DNA of 64,000 bases, taken from NCBI GenBank assembly GCA_014925825.1, contig JACGCK010000168.1, positions 33,264-97,263 of the forward strand. The letters run 5' to 3'. A model generated the notes under the pieces. It did not search any database and was not told the DNA's origin. It saw only the letters and a list, made by a program, of their open reading frames with translations. This stretch comes from Pholiota molesta (taxonomy: Eukaryota; Basidiomycota; Agaricomycetes; Agaricales; Strophariaceae). The position numbers and the translations under genes are program-made. This document shows, one piece after another, positions 23,036 through 35,637 of this stretch (positions within the stretch are counted from its first letter, which is position 1; every line of letters begins with the position of its first letter).

Positions 23036-24763
23036 ATGTCGAATTCGTCTGAGGAGGAATACGAGCTGCTCCCCACAAGTGAGGTTGATGTCGAGAAGGA
23101 AGGGGACGTTCCTCTATCTAGGCGGTCAGTGGATATCGCTCGCTAAGCTTCAACCCGAACTTACGTGCTCTACTTAACTGCTAGGCGCCCAAAAGAGGTG
23201 CCGTTTGCCTATCGACATCCAAAGACTATGTTCTTCACGTCGATAGCGTTCTTCATTGGCGCCCTGCTATTCATGACCTACGACATTTTATACCTCAAAG
23301 CCAGACTGGCCATAACCGGCTCGTATAACGCGTTCATCGAGAACCTCTGGCCTGTGGGTCTGCCTAATCGCACTGATATATGGGAGAACGAGAACAGCAA
23401 AAGCATGCAGGCGCTGATGAGTTGTATGAGCACCAATACATGTGGACAGAATCAAACAAGTATTGTTTTGTTGTCGAGTTTTCATTTCGCGAACTCGATT
23501 TCGGGACATGTATCAGGGGAGGATGTCTGGTGAGCCATGTTATTTCTTCGAAGAGTATTGGAGATAATTTATGTTCATTGTGTTATTCTACAGGGCGATG
23601 AGTGTGGTAGGTGCTTCCGCGTTTCTCCCAATTTTTATCCACCTGATCCGTCTAGCTCGACGCTCTCAGAGATATGGGATACACGTCTATCTTTACCACC
23701 AACAACGAAGAACTTGCCCGAACCTACCGACAATATCCAGACCTCGTCAAAATTGTCATCCTAGAAGGCGGTTCGTCGACGGAATGCTTTAAATCTGAAA
23801 AGTGCATCAAGACACCGACGCACCCACTTGGTATCCCTGCATGGAAGATGTTCTCCTTCCACTTCTGGGCGGCGCGTCAAATCCGCTCGGCAATGCTTGG
23901 ACATTGTCTCCAGAAAATTACAGCCTTATCTCGCCCTCGAGTTCAAAGGACAATATATACCTAGGCTACAGCATCGAACGAACCTGCATGAAAATACCCG
24001 TCACGCCGATGGCGGAACGCCCGCGTCAGGCGTACATCCTCGCGAAACAGCTGTCCTACTTCTACGATAAAGACTACAGCTGGCCTAATTTATCCTACGA
24101 CCGCGCCCCCTTTGATGTCAAGATCGTCGCCGGGATCGCGGAGAACAATACTGCGCCGGGGGAGGAGCTGCCGAACGGGATCACGGACTATGGGCGCTTG
24201 ACGAAGACCGAGTTTTACGCGCACCTGGGGGAGAGCAGGGTCTTGGTGGGTATTGGAAAACCGTACCTCAGCCCCAGCCCGTACGACGCGCTTTGTATGG
24301 GCTTACCCTTCATTAACCCGATCGCCCACTGGGCGGAGGACGATCCGGAGAACAGGACGTGGTGGCAGTCCCAACACGACGCGCTCAAGTTTCTCGATCC
24401 GCCATATGTGTACAACGTCAAGAAAGGCGATGTCGAGGGATTTTGGGTGGCTATGGGTCAGGCTTTGGATACTCCTATTGAAAGGTATGTGCAGGTTGCT
24501 TATATGCTTCGATCTTGCGAACATGTGCTGAAATTTGACGCTTTCTAGATATATCGTTCCACAGATGACTATGGAGGCGCTGAAGTATAGGGTGGGGCGG
24601 CTTGTAGAGGGTAATTGGAAGGAGAAGGCTATGGCGCTACTGGAGGAAAGGAAGGCGTCAGGAAAAGGAGATGTGAGTATTTTCGCTCTTGCCTTACCAC
24701 TCAACATTTCTGAGCCGAATTTCTCCTTCGTTGTTGTCTTCTCTATAGTTATTCGAACTATGA
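23036..24763 (+). CDS. Glycosyltransferase family 18-like (MGAT5-type) type II membrane protein, frame broken once
   Basis: Exons 23036-23124, 23185-23529, 23594-23606, 23656-24484, 24549-24672, 24749-24763. A short acidic N-terminus precedes one membrane anchor (MFFTSIAFFIGALLFMTY, about residues 42-60), giving a Golgi type II topology. The C-terminal part has the GT18 donor-site block: VLVGIGKPYLSPSPYDALCMGLPFINP, then a QHDALKFLDPPYVYNV stretch. Characterised GT18 enzymes add beta-1,6-GlcNAc to N-glycans; the acceptor used by fungal members is unknown. Upstream, GQNQTSI, SGEDVWAMSV and DMGYTSIFTTNNEEL are also coding. Within exon 4 the frame slips between FSFHFW and NPLGNAWTLSPE near base 23869; one extra G would restore it. 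Exon 3 is just 13 nt. An intron at that place would delete the conserved stretch, so I prefer a one-base lesion or error. Confidence 0.72.
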
Positions 24764-25328
24764 ACCGCGCACTCGTGTTAACATGAAGGACTTAAGGACA
24801 GGTAACCTCTCAGTGTAATCGATTTTCTTCTGATATATCTTATTAGCCGTTTCCTTTGGTTATTTCGCACATGTTCGGGTTTGATAATATGTCTTGTTAT
24901 TTTTTGTATTGGATACTCGATGAAGATGGGTAACTTAGAAGCTTCCATGTAATCAATATAACTCTGTAGCACCGTAAATCTGTTATCCTCGTTGGTATAT
25001 GCTCTGTCAGTAAATGTAATGCGCTTGAAGAATTATCAGAAACGACGCTAAGTACTCCATCTTGTCAACATACCATGCATCCTCCTCTTTGTGGGCTGAT
25101 GGACATTAGATGTCATTGCCAAAGCGCGCAGTCTCCTCAATTCTGATGAAGGGAAGATTCAAAGATGTACTTATATGAACGCTTGTACCAGTATGCAACA
25201 AAAGTCATGTACTTATGCACAGTGAAATCAGTGGAAATCTTTGGGAAAAATAAACGCCAAGAAGCAATATATGCAACAGGTTCAAATTTGATACATACAA
25301 CATGCTTGAAACATTATTAAACAGGTCC
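24764..25328. other. Intergenic region between convergent genes
   Basis: About 0.56 kb, AT-rich, between two facing stop codons. It presumably holds the 3' ends of both. No other feature is seen. Confidence 0.5.
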
Positions 25329-28316
25329 TTACTTTAGTGCTGGCACAAGTTCCTCTAAAAACGAACTGGCTCGAATACGATTGGTTTCGCGGATACTGCG
25401 AGCAGTCTTCATCCCTCGGAGTCTTGACGTCCAGTCAATGACAGACAATGGCGTTGCTTTTCCGGCGCGGATGTCTCTGACCAGGTTCATGAAAAATAGC
25501 TCGTTTCGTGCCGTCCATTCAACCCACTGAACCCCTGTGCGGTCTTTAGTCCAACAAACAGGTGGCGGAAACCAGGATTTGACACTAATTTGCCCCAGGG
25601 CTGAAGAGATAAGAAAAAAAACACAAAAAACACAAAACTCTTGATTAGCATAGTGGTTGTTAACATAAGATCGAGAGAAAAGGACGTACCGGTGTATAAG
25701 GAGTATGTTCCACATATGGTAGCGATCTCATTTTCAGTAAGTTCGTCATCACAATAGTGAATCGTAGGGGTTCCGGAGACGTGCATATATCCAACGCGAT
25801 GAACGGTCACCTCGACGGAAGGGCCAGCCAGAACTCCATCGCCACTGAGGAACTCCTTCGCAATCCGCCAAATGATCCCTCCTTTCAAGAGTGCGGCTCT
25901 TCCTTGCGGCTGTGAGAGGACAGACTGCGCCCGAAGCATGGCAGCTTCAAAATCCTGCGGGGTAAATACGTGATTGATAAAACGGAAGGAAGGGGGGTTA
26001 TAAGGCTCCTTGATCGTCATCTGGCGGGAACTGCAGTTCAAACCCAAGAGAGTGCGGAAGGGAATGCCTCTTTCGAGGAGGCGGCTAGCAACTGTGACGA
26101 TGGTATGCGCTCCCGGATTTGATAGGATATATCGACAAATATATAGAGCAATGACGGGTGAGTTGACGCCCAGAAGCCAATCGGATGCCATTGAACGAGG
26201 CCCCGAAAAGACGAACAAGTCAGCGGAAGGACGATGGATCGCCCCAAATCGAAAAGGTGGCGGAGTGCAGCATGGTTGTCACTGTTGAGATCGTCGGAGG
26301 GTACTGGCAATGGCGTTTTCTTCAACAGGTTATTGAAGAAGTTGGAAATAGCCCGTTTTTCATGATCTTCGACGTCCAAGTTGGAAAAGGGCGCGACAAA
26401 ACCAAGTGCTACTAGTACTGTTTCCCAATCTTTTTCGGGTAATGGCTGCGTAGCAGGTCCTGGTATCGAAGCGACATAGCCATATCCATAAGATAATGAT
26501 TCGACAACATCTTGGGAATAGTGCAGGAGAGGAGAACTATCTTCGTCATCTTCCACGACATCCATACACTCAAGCTTAGGTGCCGTCGTACTTTGGTGTT
26601 CGACAGGAGAATGTTGTTGATGGGGAGGCGTATGTGGTCGGCGAGGTAGAGGAGACGTTCCATGTTCAAACGATCCAGGATCATCCTCAGTTTTAATTTT
26701 CTGGTCGCGTGGCCAGTCAGAACTTTCATCGTCAGAGTCGTCGGGATTGTAACTTGCGTTGTGGTGATCTGGGTTAGAACTGTTTGCGGTTGGTTCAGGG
26801 CTAAATTCTCTGCACAAATCCCATTCGTTCGCGAGAGAATTGTAGATCCTTTGATGGCGTTCGTAACTTGAAAAACCTGCTCGTTTCTCTTTTTATTCAC
26901 TCGGAGGCGCATGTAGACTTCTTTTCCACCTGATGATCGAATCTTCTCCCAAGTGTACAGGTCCGCGTTTTTGACACGCGGATTCTCTTCGCGCGAGAGT
27001 CGTCTCTGCCGATCCTTGGAGGACTCCACTTCGATGATCTCTTGCTGTCGCTTCTCCCGTTTAGCCAAAAAATCTCGCCAGTGATTGAACAGTTTTCCTT
27101 TCTCGTCCTCGACATTCTCAATCATCGGTTGAGTTGGTATTGCGGCCGCAGCTCGCGAGGCCGCAGCATGTTGTTCAGCCTGTTTGGCTAAAAGGACTGG
27201 TTTCAAAGATTCTTCAGGATCTATTCTCGCTGACGCAGATGCTTGGCTAAGAAACATGTGCGTAGTATACTCGAGGACAAACGAAGGAGCTTCCCTGAAC
27301 TTCAACAATCTGACAGTCTCGTTCGTTACGGGGTCGCTACCCAGATTGTAATAACGTTGGATGATGACGCCAGCCAAAGGGATTTTTGAAGACGGATTGT
27401 GGAATAGAAGTGACAATGCATCCTGAATGAGATCGTTGGGAGGCTTCAGAAATGCAAGAGAGCGATCGTAGGATATTGCTTGTTCCTGTTCCTTTGACCA
27501 GACGAACCACATGGGGATGTTATGTGCAAGGAACCATTCAATATCGGGTCGCGTTCGATCCGCTTGGTTCCATTCGAAAACGACGCCTGCCCGCGGAGTC
27601 GTTGCGTCATATGAACAGATACTGGATGTCATTAATCCGTCAAGCCAAGCCGCAGGGTAATTATGCACTTCTTCCAGGCGATGATACCACACGGGAAATG
27701 GCGAGCTCGGATCTGGGTGACTGTATGATGAACTTGATGAAGGTCCGAATCTCTTCGTGCAAGCAATCAGATAGGAAACGAAGCCCATCCACACCCCGAA
27801 CCAGTCCCGTGCTAGAGATATCATCTTCTTTGCTATTCTGCGAGATTTATGCGCTTGACTGTAATTGAACTTTGACGGTGGAGGAGGAAGATTTCCAGGG
27901 ATTTTATACCAGATTCTTATACGTTCGGCAGCTTCCGTAAGTAGTCTTTCACGTTCTGTCCAAACAAGACAATCCTCGGGATGCATTACAAATCGCCTTT
28001 CCTGCTTTTCTGACATCGATTGCGGATCGACGGGCACGTCGACTTCGACGATACGCGGCATCCAAACAAAGGGCTCGAAAGGAGAAGACGTGTAGGACGG
28101 AGCTAGGGGTATGAAGCTCTGCCATCCATAGACGTCTGTCCACCATACTGGTTGCTTAAAAAGTGACGCTTCTAGACGGTTTGTTTCGAATGGAGAGAGA
28201 GTCGAAGCACGCGCTGGTATCAACACAGTTCGAGAGCAATTCGGAGAATAGAAGATTGTGCCCTCTTGTACGAATGCTCGTCCTTGGGACCAATCGAATT
28301 TAATTGGAGATGTCAT
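25329..28316 (-). CDS. Large uncharacterised protein, two apparent one-base frame breaks
   Basis: Minus strand: a long first exon from 28316 to 25690, one intron (25689-25601) and a last exon 25600-25329. The frame opens with WSQGRAFVQEGTIFYSP and continues through Trp-rich blocks (VWWTDVYGW, DIEWFLAHNIPMWFVW). A basic, coiled-coil-like part around KLFNHWRDFLAKREKRQQEI follows, then an acidic linker and a C-terminal part with DWLLGVNSPVIALYICRYIL and WFPPPVCW. I know proteins of this general look only as uncharacterised Agaricomycete sequences and assign no function. The frame must shift near 26871-26875 (a run of five A on the plus strand) and again near 26225-26232 to join these blocks; one added base at each place restores a protein of about 970 residues. 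No signal peptide or membrane segment is evident. It may be a decaying gene. Confidence 0.6.
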
Positions 28317-29423
28317 TTTCCTAATCTGTAATCTGCCTCAATCAACGAGTAAGCAAACGACGAACTGGGGAAAAAGTGAAAGAAAAAAACTTACTCAAAT
28401 AATTAAACGAAACTGAGCTGAGTGACCAGGTGGTTGGAGTATGTAGTTTAAAATGATGGTCCTTGTTAATTTGAACAAATGGGAGGGCCTATCCTTGTAG
28501 TAACTCTCAGGAAGATCCCAAGAATCTGGTCGACGGGTCACAGATTGAGCGATAAGATAAAGAGCGAGCGATAGAAAGTTAGAGGGGTGAGGTGACTGGT
28601 ATGAGCCGGATAGCGCGTCAATGTGAAGCAAGAATGGATGGTATGACCAGTAATTCAGGATAATCCTAAATACTGAGATGTAGAAATGAGAATGTTGCCA
28701 TCAACGCAAGACCAAAGAGAGGAAGGAGTTGAAGCGCGGAGTTTAAAATTCGGCGGAGATTCAAAAGCTTGGGGAGATGCCGCGGCGCCCAACTCTGGAG
28801 CGTCCAAGCCAAGTAAAGATACTATCAAGTTGCTGTTGAATCATCCAGAGTATCCTAGTTCTCTGACCATATCTTATATAGTGGTTCTCGTCATTTAGTA
28901 CAATCTTCTGACTGAAATACCGTCGATCTCGGTTGTTCAAGTAATACTAATAGAATGGCACATACAATGGATGATTTGACCCTGAAAAGTCTCTCATACC
29001 AGTCTCCGCTCGTCCAAAATATACCACAGCATGTACATGCTCCATGCGAGTAAAAAATTGACAGAAACTTAGTCCAGCCAAGGTGAATCTGTTCCCATGA
29101 CGCATTAGCGCCTTGGGCGCTTATCTGTCGGGTGCGCAGTAATTCCGTTATGTTATTATTGACTGATGACTTCTTCTGATAACGAGTCAAAAGATGAGGC
29201 TATATTTTTGGCCCGCAAATTGGTGAGAGTCGCTAAGTACTATACCGCGACTCAGCTCGCGCGGTAGTTTAAGAATGAGGGTCATTTGTCTAGATCGAAA
29301 GTAAACCGATGATGATGTTTACGGATGTAGTTCTCCTGTGCAGAAGTACACATTATAGCATGCACTTGAACCACCTTAAAAACTTACTTTATAACGCGGT
29401 TGGAACGCCACACTCTTGAGCAC
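28317..29423. other. Intergenic region
   Basis: About 1.1 kb upstream of the minus-strand orphan gene. It should contain that gene's promoter. Only short open frames without motifs are present. Confidence 0.4.
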
Positions 29424-29981
29424 AGAACGATACCGATCCACTTTTTATTTATCGTTGAATGCTCGAGCGAACCTCAAAGCCGACAGCGGAATCATGTTTG
29501 GCATCGAGGGGCTCCGCGAAGTCGGCATTAATCCCACTAGCCTTTACCCCCTTGTCAAGCCGCGCCTCCCTCCGCTTTCCGCAGAGGGATACAAAATTCA
29601 GGCGATTGAACGAGATTACGAGCGCTTCGCTGGCCTGTCCAAGGCCTCTGCGATGTACTGGGCCAAAAACCGAGGAGCAGCACGGGCTTCTCGACGCGTT
29701 GTCGCCGATCTACGACCAGCTTAGCATGCATGTCGCAGTCCTGGTAGATCCTCCAAATTCTGCCGTTCAAGCACAAGCATCAGAAGGACGACCACAGCTG
29801 GGCGGCTACCCATGGGGGGAACCTTGAGCGCGGGAGGTACATACCCAGCCAGGAGCACGAGGTCAGGGTGCATCGTAGCGTGAAGATGAGGATGAAGGCG
29901 GGGGTAAATTATGGGTGGAATATATTCCCAAGGCGTCTTTCGAGACTGCGCTTGCGTCGGGCATGTTAAAATGGGTGACTG
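29424..29981 (+). pseudogene. Decayed copy of the last exon of the DUF2235 hydrolase gene
   Basis: A stretch matching the last exon of the gene at 31850-33958, at both ends and in order. The matches include KADSGIMFGIEGLREVGINP against KADTGIMFSSEGLREIGIDP, LYPLVKPRLPPLSAEG against LYPLVKPRPPPLSAAG, VHRSVKMRMKA against VHRSVKMRMEA, and PKASFETAL against PKASFQTAL. The copy keeps no long frame: a stop and several frame changes break it, and the catalytic exons are absent. It lies about 2.4 kb upstream of its parent on the same strand, so a partial local duplication followed by decay is the simplest origin. Confidence 0.85.
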
Positions 29982-31849
29982 AATTCTGATTTCAGCTCTT
30001 CATCGAATGTTTGCGCTGATTCAACCACATGCATAATTTTTGAATTCCCTGCATGGTCCTCGCTTTCTACATTTTGCAATAGACCCTCCATAAAAAAAGT
30101 CCCTCGCCGTCGTTCAGTAATTGTACTTGCGCGTCTCCTTGGGTCATCGTGACATTCTGATGGTACTTAGCAGTAGACAGTTTTGTCCGCGTCCATGGCC
30201 AAGGTCGCATCGGTATGCACAACGACTTTCGCCTGAAGTCACTTTGGAACCTTGTAGGCATATGTTTCGCGCGTACATGTAGACGGAGTCTAAAGTAAAG
30301 CCGCCCATCCAGATAGCGATGTTCAAGATGGTGCATAGCATACGTATTAGACATCTTCGGAACATTATAAGCCGGCCGGCCAGTGGTAAGGTTCCAGTTC
30401 TTTTAATGAGAGTATGTTAAAGTTCAGAGGTGCTTAGGACAGAGACGATGAACTGTCGTTGATTACCCAGAAAAAAAACGTAGACTCGGTTCCGCAGTGC
30501 AAGCCCCAATATGGTTCCCACGAAACACAGCTCAGCGTCAATGTTGGCAGGTCTTCGAAGCGGAAGAAATATTCGCGGCAGATGGAATTAGTGTACTTCT
30601 AGCGCCCAGCGTAGATAGACCACCATGCAACGTATGTAGACGAACAGAGACGAAAGAGAAGACGAGTCGGATGATCGCGGAACAGACCTAAGTATCGTAA
30701 GCAATTCTCACGCATTCCATGTTCGATTTCTCTCAGCTCTGCCACTGATTTGCTACAGAATGCTATCGGCGAACTCTCCTTGCCCATCGAACGAGGTCGA
30801 AGAATATGCGTTGTCAATAACCCCACCATATTTGCCTCACAAAAACTCATGAATTACTATGGATATCGAACTACGAAGTCAATTGACGCTCCTCGGCTGA
30901 TAGCTATCAACCGACGATCACTGGGCGCTAATATCATCATGACTCGGACCTACTTCATCCGGCGCCAATTTGATGCTGTCGGTGCACGATTATAGCATCG
31001 AAAGCCTGGGGGATCTGAAGATTATGGTGGATGGTCAAAAACTAGACTGCAGGACCCTCAGTTTCTACACAGCTCATTCTAGTCGCCTAATCAGCGAAGA
31101 AGGCTTGGGAACTTAATATGACTCCAATTTCTCCCTTCTTCCCAGGTTGGGTCCGGTTTAACCGTCGACTCGTCACTGGCTCGACCCAGCTTGAAGCTAC
31201 GGAATTGAACTGATATGAATCCTTGCGAACATGCAACAATCTACTTCTCGTAAGTACTCTTAATTTCATTGATTTCACACTGAATCACAGAAGGTTGTTA
31301 ATCGCTACGCTTGTCCATATCGTTTCCAATCAATTACACAGTAGTTGGAGCGCCGTTGACCTTCCTGAAGAGCACAACAATGAATTCCCCTACTATTTAT
31401 AGGTGTGTAAACCACTCCTTATCGCTGCATACTGATGAAAAGCGAACCACCAAATGTCCATTTTCAGCCAAAGAGCAGACGGCATAGGCTTGATATTGCT
31501 TTTGAACAGGCTTTAAGATCCCATGGCTGCTCAAATTAGAAGTTGGCACTCGCTTGCCACCGAAAGACCGACGCTAAATATAATCGGACGTATCATTCAA
31601 CCTGACAGTGTCAGTGGAGTTCGCACAAGATTCGCCACTTCGAGTTAGAAGTGGGGAACCCGAAGGAAAGGAAGTCGTCGGAAATTAATCGTCTCGTAGA
31701 GCCGCCGCCGATACGGATGGGTGCTTCCCCTTCCAGAACAGTCTAAATACTGGCAGACGACCGGAAACGATATCTATATACACTCTAGTGAGGACGCATT
31801 CCAAAGGCCATTTCTTCCCCCCCGTTGCATCCAGAAGGCCTACCTTACG
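29982..31849. other. Intergenic region upstream of the DUF2235 gene
   Basis: About 1.9 kb. Short open frames on both strands show no recognisable motif. I looked for further pieces of the DUF2235 gene here and saw none by eye. The promoter of the gene at 31850 must lie at the right end. Confidence 0.4.
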
Positions 31850-33958
31850 ATGTCGCAAATCGAACCGTCGACCTCTGAATCGTCCAACGGACTCCAGTCG
31901 CCCTTCAGCGACCCGCCGTCCGAGGCGGCGACGTCCCCAGCGACTGAATACTCGGAGGCCGCAGGCGCCCCCGACCTTCCGAAATATATTCCCGAAGGGC
32001 ATCCTGCTCGTACTCTCGTTCTTTGCTTCGATGGTACGGGTGATCAGTGAGTTTTTCAATCTTATTGTCGGCAATTGTCCGTCTAACAAGACATCCGAAG
32101 GTTTGACTCTGATGTATGTATTTACTGGCATGCGAACATGGGCTAGAACGCGTTTCTCACCATTATTTGTAGAACTCGAACATCGTGGCGCTTTTCACGA
32201 TGCTCAAGAAAGATGACAGCGACAAGCAGATGGTTTATTACCAGGTATGCTCGGACTACTTTTGGAGCCTCGGCTCGCTCTGACCTTCAATTTCTAGGCT
32301 GGGATTGGCACGTATGTCTCCCCACAGGTTGCGACGCCCATGGCGGCGAAGATTTCTAAGTCCCTCGACGAGGCCGTCGCCTGGAATCTCCATTCCCATC
32401 TTATGGGTAAGTGGCCTTGATATATTCTTTGCTCATGATCGTTAATCATACCCATCTCTGCTCCTACTTTTTCACAGATGGATATGAGTTTTTGATGCAG
32501 AACTGTAAGCGCAGCCAACACACTATACTGTCTTCAATGTGTTAATGCTATTTTTAGATAAAGCAGGAGACCGTATCTGTATTTTTGGATTCTCTCGCGG
32601 TGCGTACACCGCTCGCGGCCTGGCGGGAATGATCCACAAGGTACGCGCTATTCGGCCTATCTTGACATGATCCATGGGCATTGGGTCTGATACAAGCACT
32701 TGTCTAGGTGGGCTTGTTGCCCGCGTGTAACCACCAGCAAGTTCCCTTCGCGTACAAGATGTACACGAACGCAACCGAAGAGGGCTGGAAGCAGTCGAAT
32801 GCCTTCAAGAAAGCGTTCTCTGTTGACGTACCCATTGAGTTTGTTGGCGTTTGGTAGGCGTTGTTTTCCGGCTCGCTGCTTGAAGCTTGGTGTTCACTTT
32901 CTTGGATTCAACTATTCTAGGGACACCGTTAACTCCGTGGGGCTTATCCCTCGTCGGCTCCCGTTCACGACCTCCAACACGATTGTCCGTACGTTCCGAC
33001 ATGCAGTCGCTCTGGACGAGCGCCGCGCCAAGTTCAAGGCGAACTTGTGGAATCGTCCGACTGCGAAGGAGACGACGCTTGGCGTTGACGGGCAGAAGCC
33101 TGAGAAGAAGCACAAGGAGCACAAGCCTAACAAGAAGAATTCGCTGAAGGCTATGGAGAGGCAGTACAGTGGAAGTTCGGATACTCCTACGGATATCGAA
33201 GAGGTGGGTGTTGTGCGCTACTTTGTATTCATTTATCGGGTTCTAACCTCGTCGTGATGCTAGGTCTGGTTCTCTGGATGCCATTGTGGTACGTACATTA
33301 GTCCATGCTTTAATTCAGCAATTTCTGATGAAGGCTCATTAATTATACTACAGACGTCGGAGGTGGCTCTGTTGACAACGACACCACCCGCTCCCTTGCG
33401 CGCATCGCCTTGCGCTGGATGGTCCGCGAGTGCTTCAAAGCGGACACCGGCATCATGTTCAGCAGCGAGGGCCTGCGCGAGATCGGGATCGACCCCAACA
33501 GCCTCTACCCCCTCGTCAAGCCGCGCCCGCCGCCGCTCTCCGCCGCGGGCGCGAAGATCCAGTCCATCCACGACGCGCCGCAGCAGGACTACGAGGAGTT
33601 CGCGGGCATCGGCGCCAGCGCCGCGCTCGGCGAGAGCGAGAAGACGGAGGAGGAGCACGAGCTGCTCGACGCGCTGTCGCCGGTCTACGACCAGCTCGAC
33701 CTCGCGTGGTTCTGGTGGCTCCTCGAGCTGATCCCGTTCCGGCAGAAGTACCAGAAGGGGGACAATACGTGGGACACGACGTTTGTGTGGAACCTGGGGA
33801 ACGGGCGGTTCATCCCGAAGCAGAAGAAGCATATTGTGAAGGTGCACCGGAGCGTGAAGATGAGGATGGAGGCGGAGCATGAGAACGGGGAGAAGTATGT
33901 CCCGAAGGCGTCGTTCCAGACTGCGCTTGATCTGGGCAATGTGCAGTGGGTTGACTGA
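31850..33958 (+). CDS. DUF2235 alpha/beta hydrolase (Tle1 phospholipase-like catalytic domain)
   Basis: Ten exons: 31850-32046, 32101-32113, 32173-32244, 32298-32406, 32478-32504, 32558-32640, 32708-32853, 32921-33203, 33264-33288, 33354-33958; 519 residues. After about 55 disordered residues the hydrolase begins with TLVLCFDGTGDQFD, followed by NIVALFTMLKKDD and YYQAGIGTY. The nucleophile elbow is GFSRGAYTAR, then come EFVGVWDTVNSVG and a HAVALDERRAKF block, and finally a CDVGGGS motif. These are the marks of DUF2235, whose bacterial relatives include the type VI phospholipase effector Tle1. In fungi the family is widespread and its substrate unknown. A probable intracellular lipase/esterase role is inferred. 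Exon 2 is 13 nt and exon 9 25 nt. No signal peptide is visible. A broken copy of its last exon lies upstream. Confidence 0.88.
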
Positions 33959-35637
33959 TTTGTCATTGCTCTCTACGGGTTTCTACCTACGGGTTTCTAC
34001 CAAGTCTCTACGTCGTCTCTAGTATCTACCAGTAGGACTTGGCAGTGGCTTCCGTTGTAGTTATATTTACAGCTCCGTAATCGTTCTTTATTAAAATTGA
34101 TGTCATTGCCTTGCAATCAATATCCCATAAGCTGTACGAGGAATTCGCGTAAGCGCCGAATAAGCGCCGAAACCCGAGGTGTTCCTGAGCGTGTCACTGC
34201 TACTACTTAATCAGACTTCAGTCGAATAGTCACTTGATCCCTCGTCGACGACTCGAATTAACCGCACTTTCCTTCCATTTGAAGCTTCGGTAATATGGTG
34301 CATACTTCCGCTAACAGAATCATAGTATTTAGCGCTGATCTTCACTGGCAGGAGGTGGCTCTAATTTTTATTCCTTCATTTTGGAAACGTCTGATGTCGC
34401 GTACAGCTGCGCACAAGCGGTATATGGACTTATTATGTATGAGCGAGTAGTCTGCATTGTTATCACCGATTTAATTTGGATTTAGGAGAGGGAATGCAGT
34501 CTGGACGCTGGTTTGGCCCATTGTCGAAGGCTGCCTGAAGGAATTTACTTATGTAGGAACTCGAGGGGTAAATATCGGCGTGGATTTAGATTTGACCGCT
34601 TTATCATTAGAAGGTTCCCCGAGATTATTCGGAGAGCTTCACAACGACGGCAGTTGCTGGTGTCCGACACGATAGGTCATCTAAGTCAATTGGCGAACCA
34701 CCCGTGAACAAGTTGGATGTCAAAACGTATTTGGTTGTGTTATATTCGCAACAACGGGGGTGCAGGAGAGAGGTCGTGTGAGCATCCCACGATTTCATTT
34801 TAAGAATACATACGAAGGGCGGCGCCAGAACCCTGCCTGTGGATAATGACTTGAATCGGAATGTCAGCAGGTCAGTAGCTGGCAGTGATCTAATATTAAT
34901 AAAGATGCTTTGGCTGAGCAGGCGCTCCTACTAATCGCCAACTAATCGCGCATGTATGAGGTTCGGCCAGAGATTGGTCAAGGTACAGTGTTTCTCGCAT
35001 GTAATTACATTGCGATATCACCGAGGTTTGTTGGGAAGAATACGTGTATTGATCTTCTCGACATCTTCTAGTCATAATCAGCAGCTACGAGGCTACGGCC
35101 GCCACAGTAAGTGGTGATTTGGTATACTTGAAGTTGAACCAATTTGGGTGGCATCCCTGTACTTCACGTGATCTGGACATGGTTGAACCAAACTTGCCAC
35201 GAGCATCTCTCATCCCTGTGCAGTCGCGAACGGCCTATTCTTGCTTTTCCAAGGACTCTGCCGTCATTTAATTCCGCTGGCTCGCTCGCCTGGCAATGTT
35301 ATCTGCACTTGCGCCTTATTTACGGAATCCGAATCACGAATTTCATCTCCTGGCAGCAGGAATGTTCATGGAACAGTGATATGCTTAGCCCCCGCCTTCT
35401 TACCTCCAACAAGGAACCCTTCAGAACTGTCAGTCTGGCTGTCAACGTCGGGCAGATTTCTAGCCGTGGCTTCTTAGTAGTCCCAGGAACTCAATCTGAA
35501 ATCGATGCTAATGCGACGAACCGAACTCGACGACTGACTCGGAAAGGAAACGAAGCCGAAAGGGATGGAGACAGCTTCATAAATTGAAGCTCTATCACCC
35601 AAATAATACACTCCAACTCCCCCAGACAGAGCATACC
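33959..35637. other. Intergenic region
   Basis: About 1.7 kb between tandem genes. It contains the 14-bp duplication at its left end and the oxygenase promoter at its right end. An open frame at 35144-35587 has no family motif and is not supported as a gene. Confidence 0.4.
33973..34000. repeat. Tandem duplication of a 14-bp unit
   Basis: Two perfect copies of ctacgggtttctac directly after the DUF2235 stop codon, probably in its 3' untranslated region. Confidence 0.85.

Noticed and set aside
26833..26870. A very short intron to explain the first frame change of the orphan gene
   Set aside because: The only GT-AG pairs available are about 28-34 nt apart, too short for fungal splicing; a one-base lesion is simpler.
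33430..33882. Long alternative-frame open reading frame within the last DUF2235 exon
   Set aside because: It is a product of very high GC content; the in-frame reading carries the conserved family sequence.
35144..35587. 147-codon plus-strand frame upstream of the oxygenase
   Set aside because: It lacks motifs and overlaps the expected oxygenase promoter; not supported as a gene.
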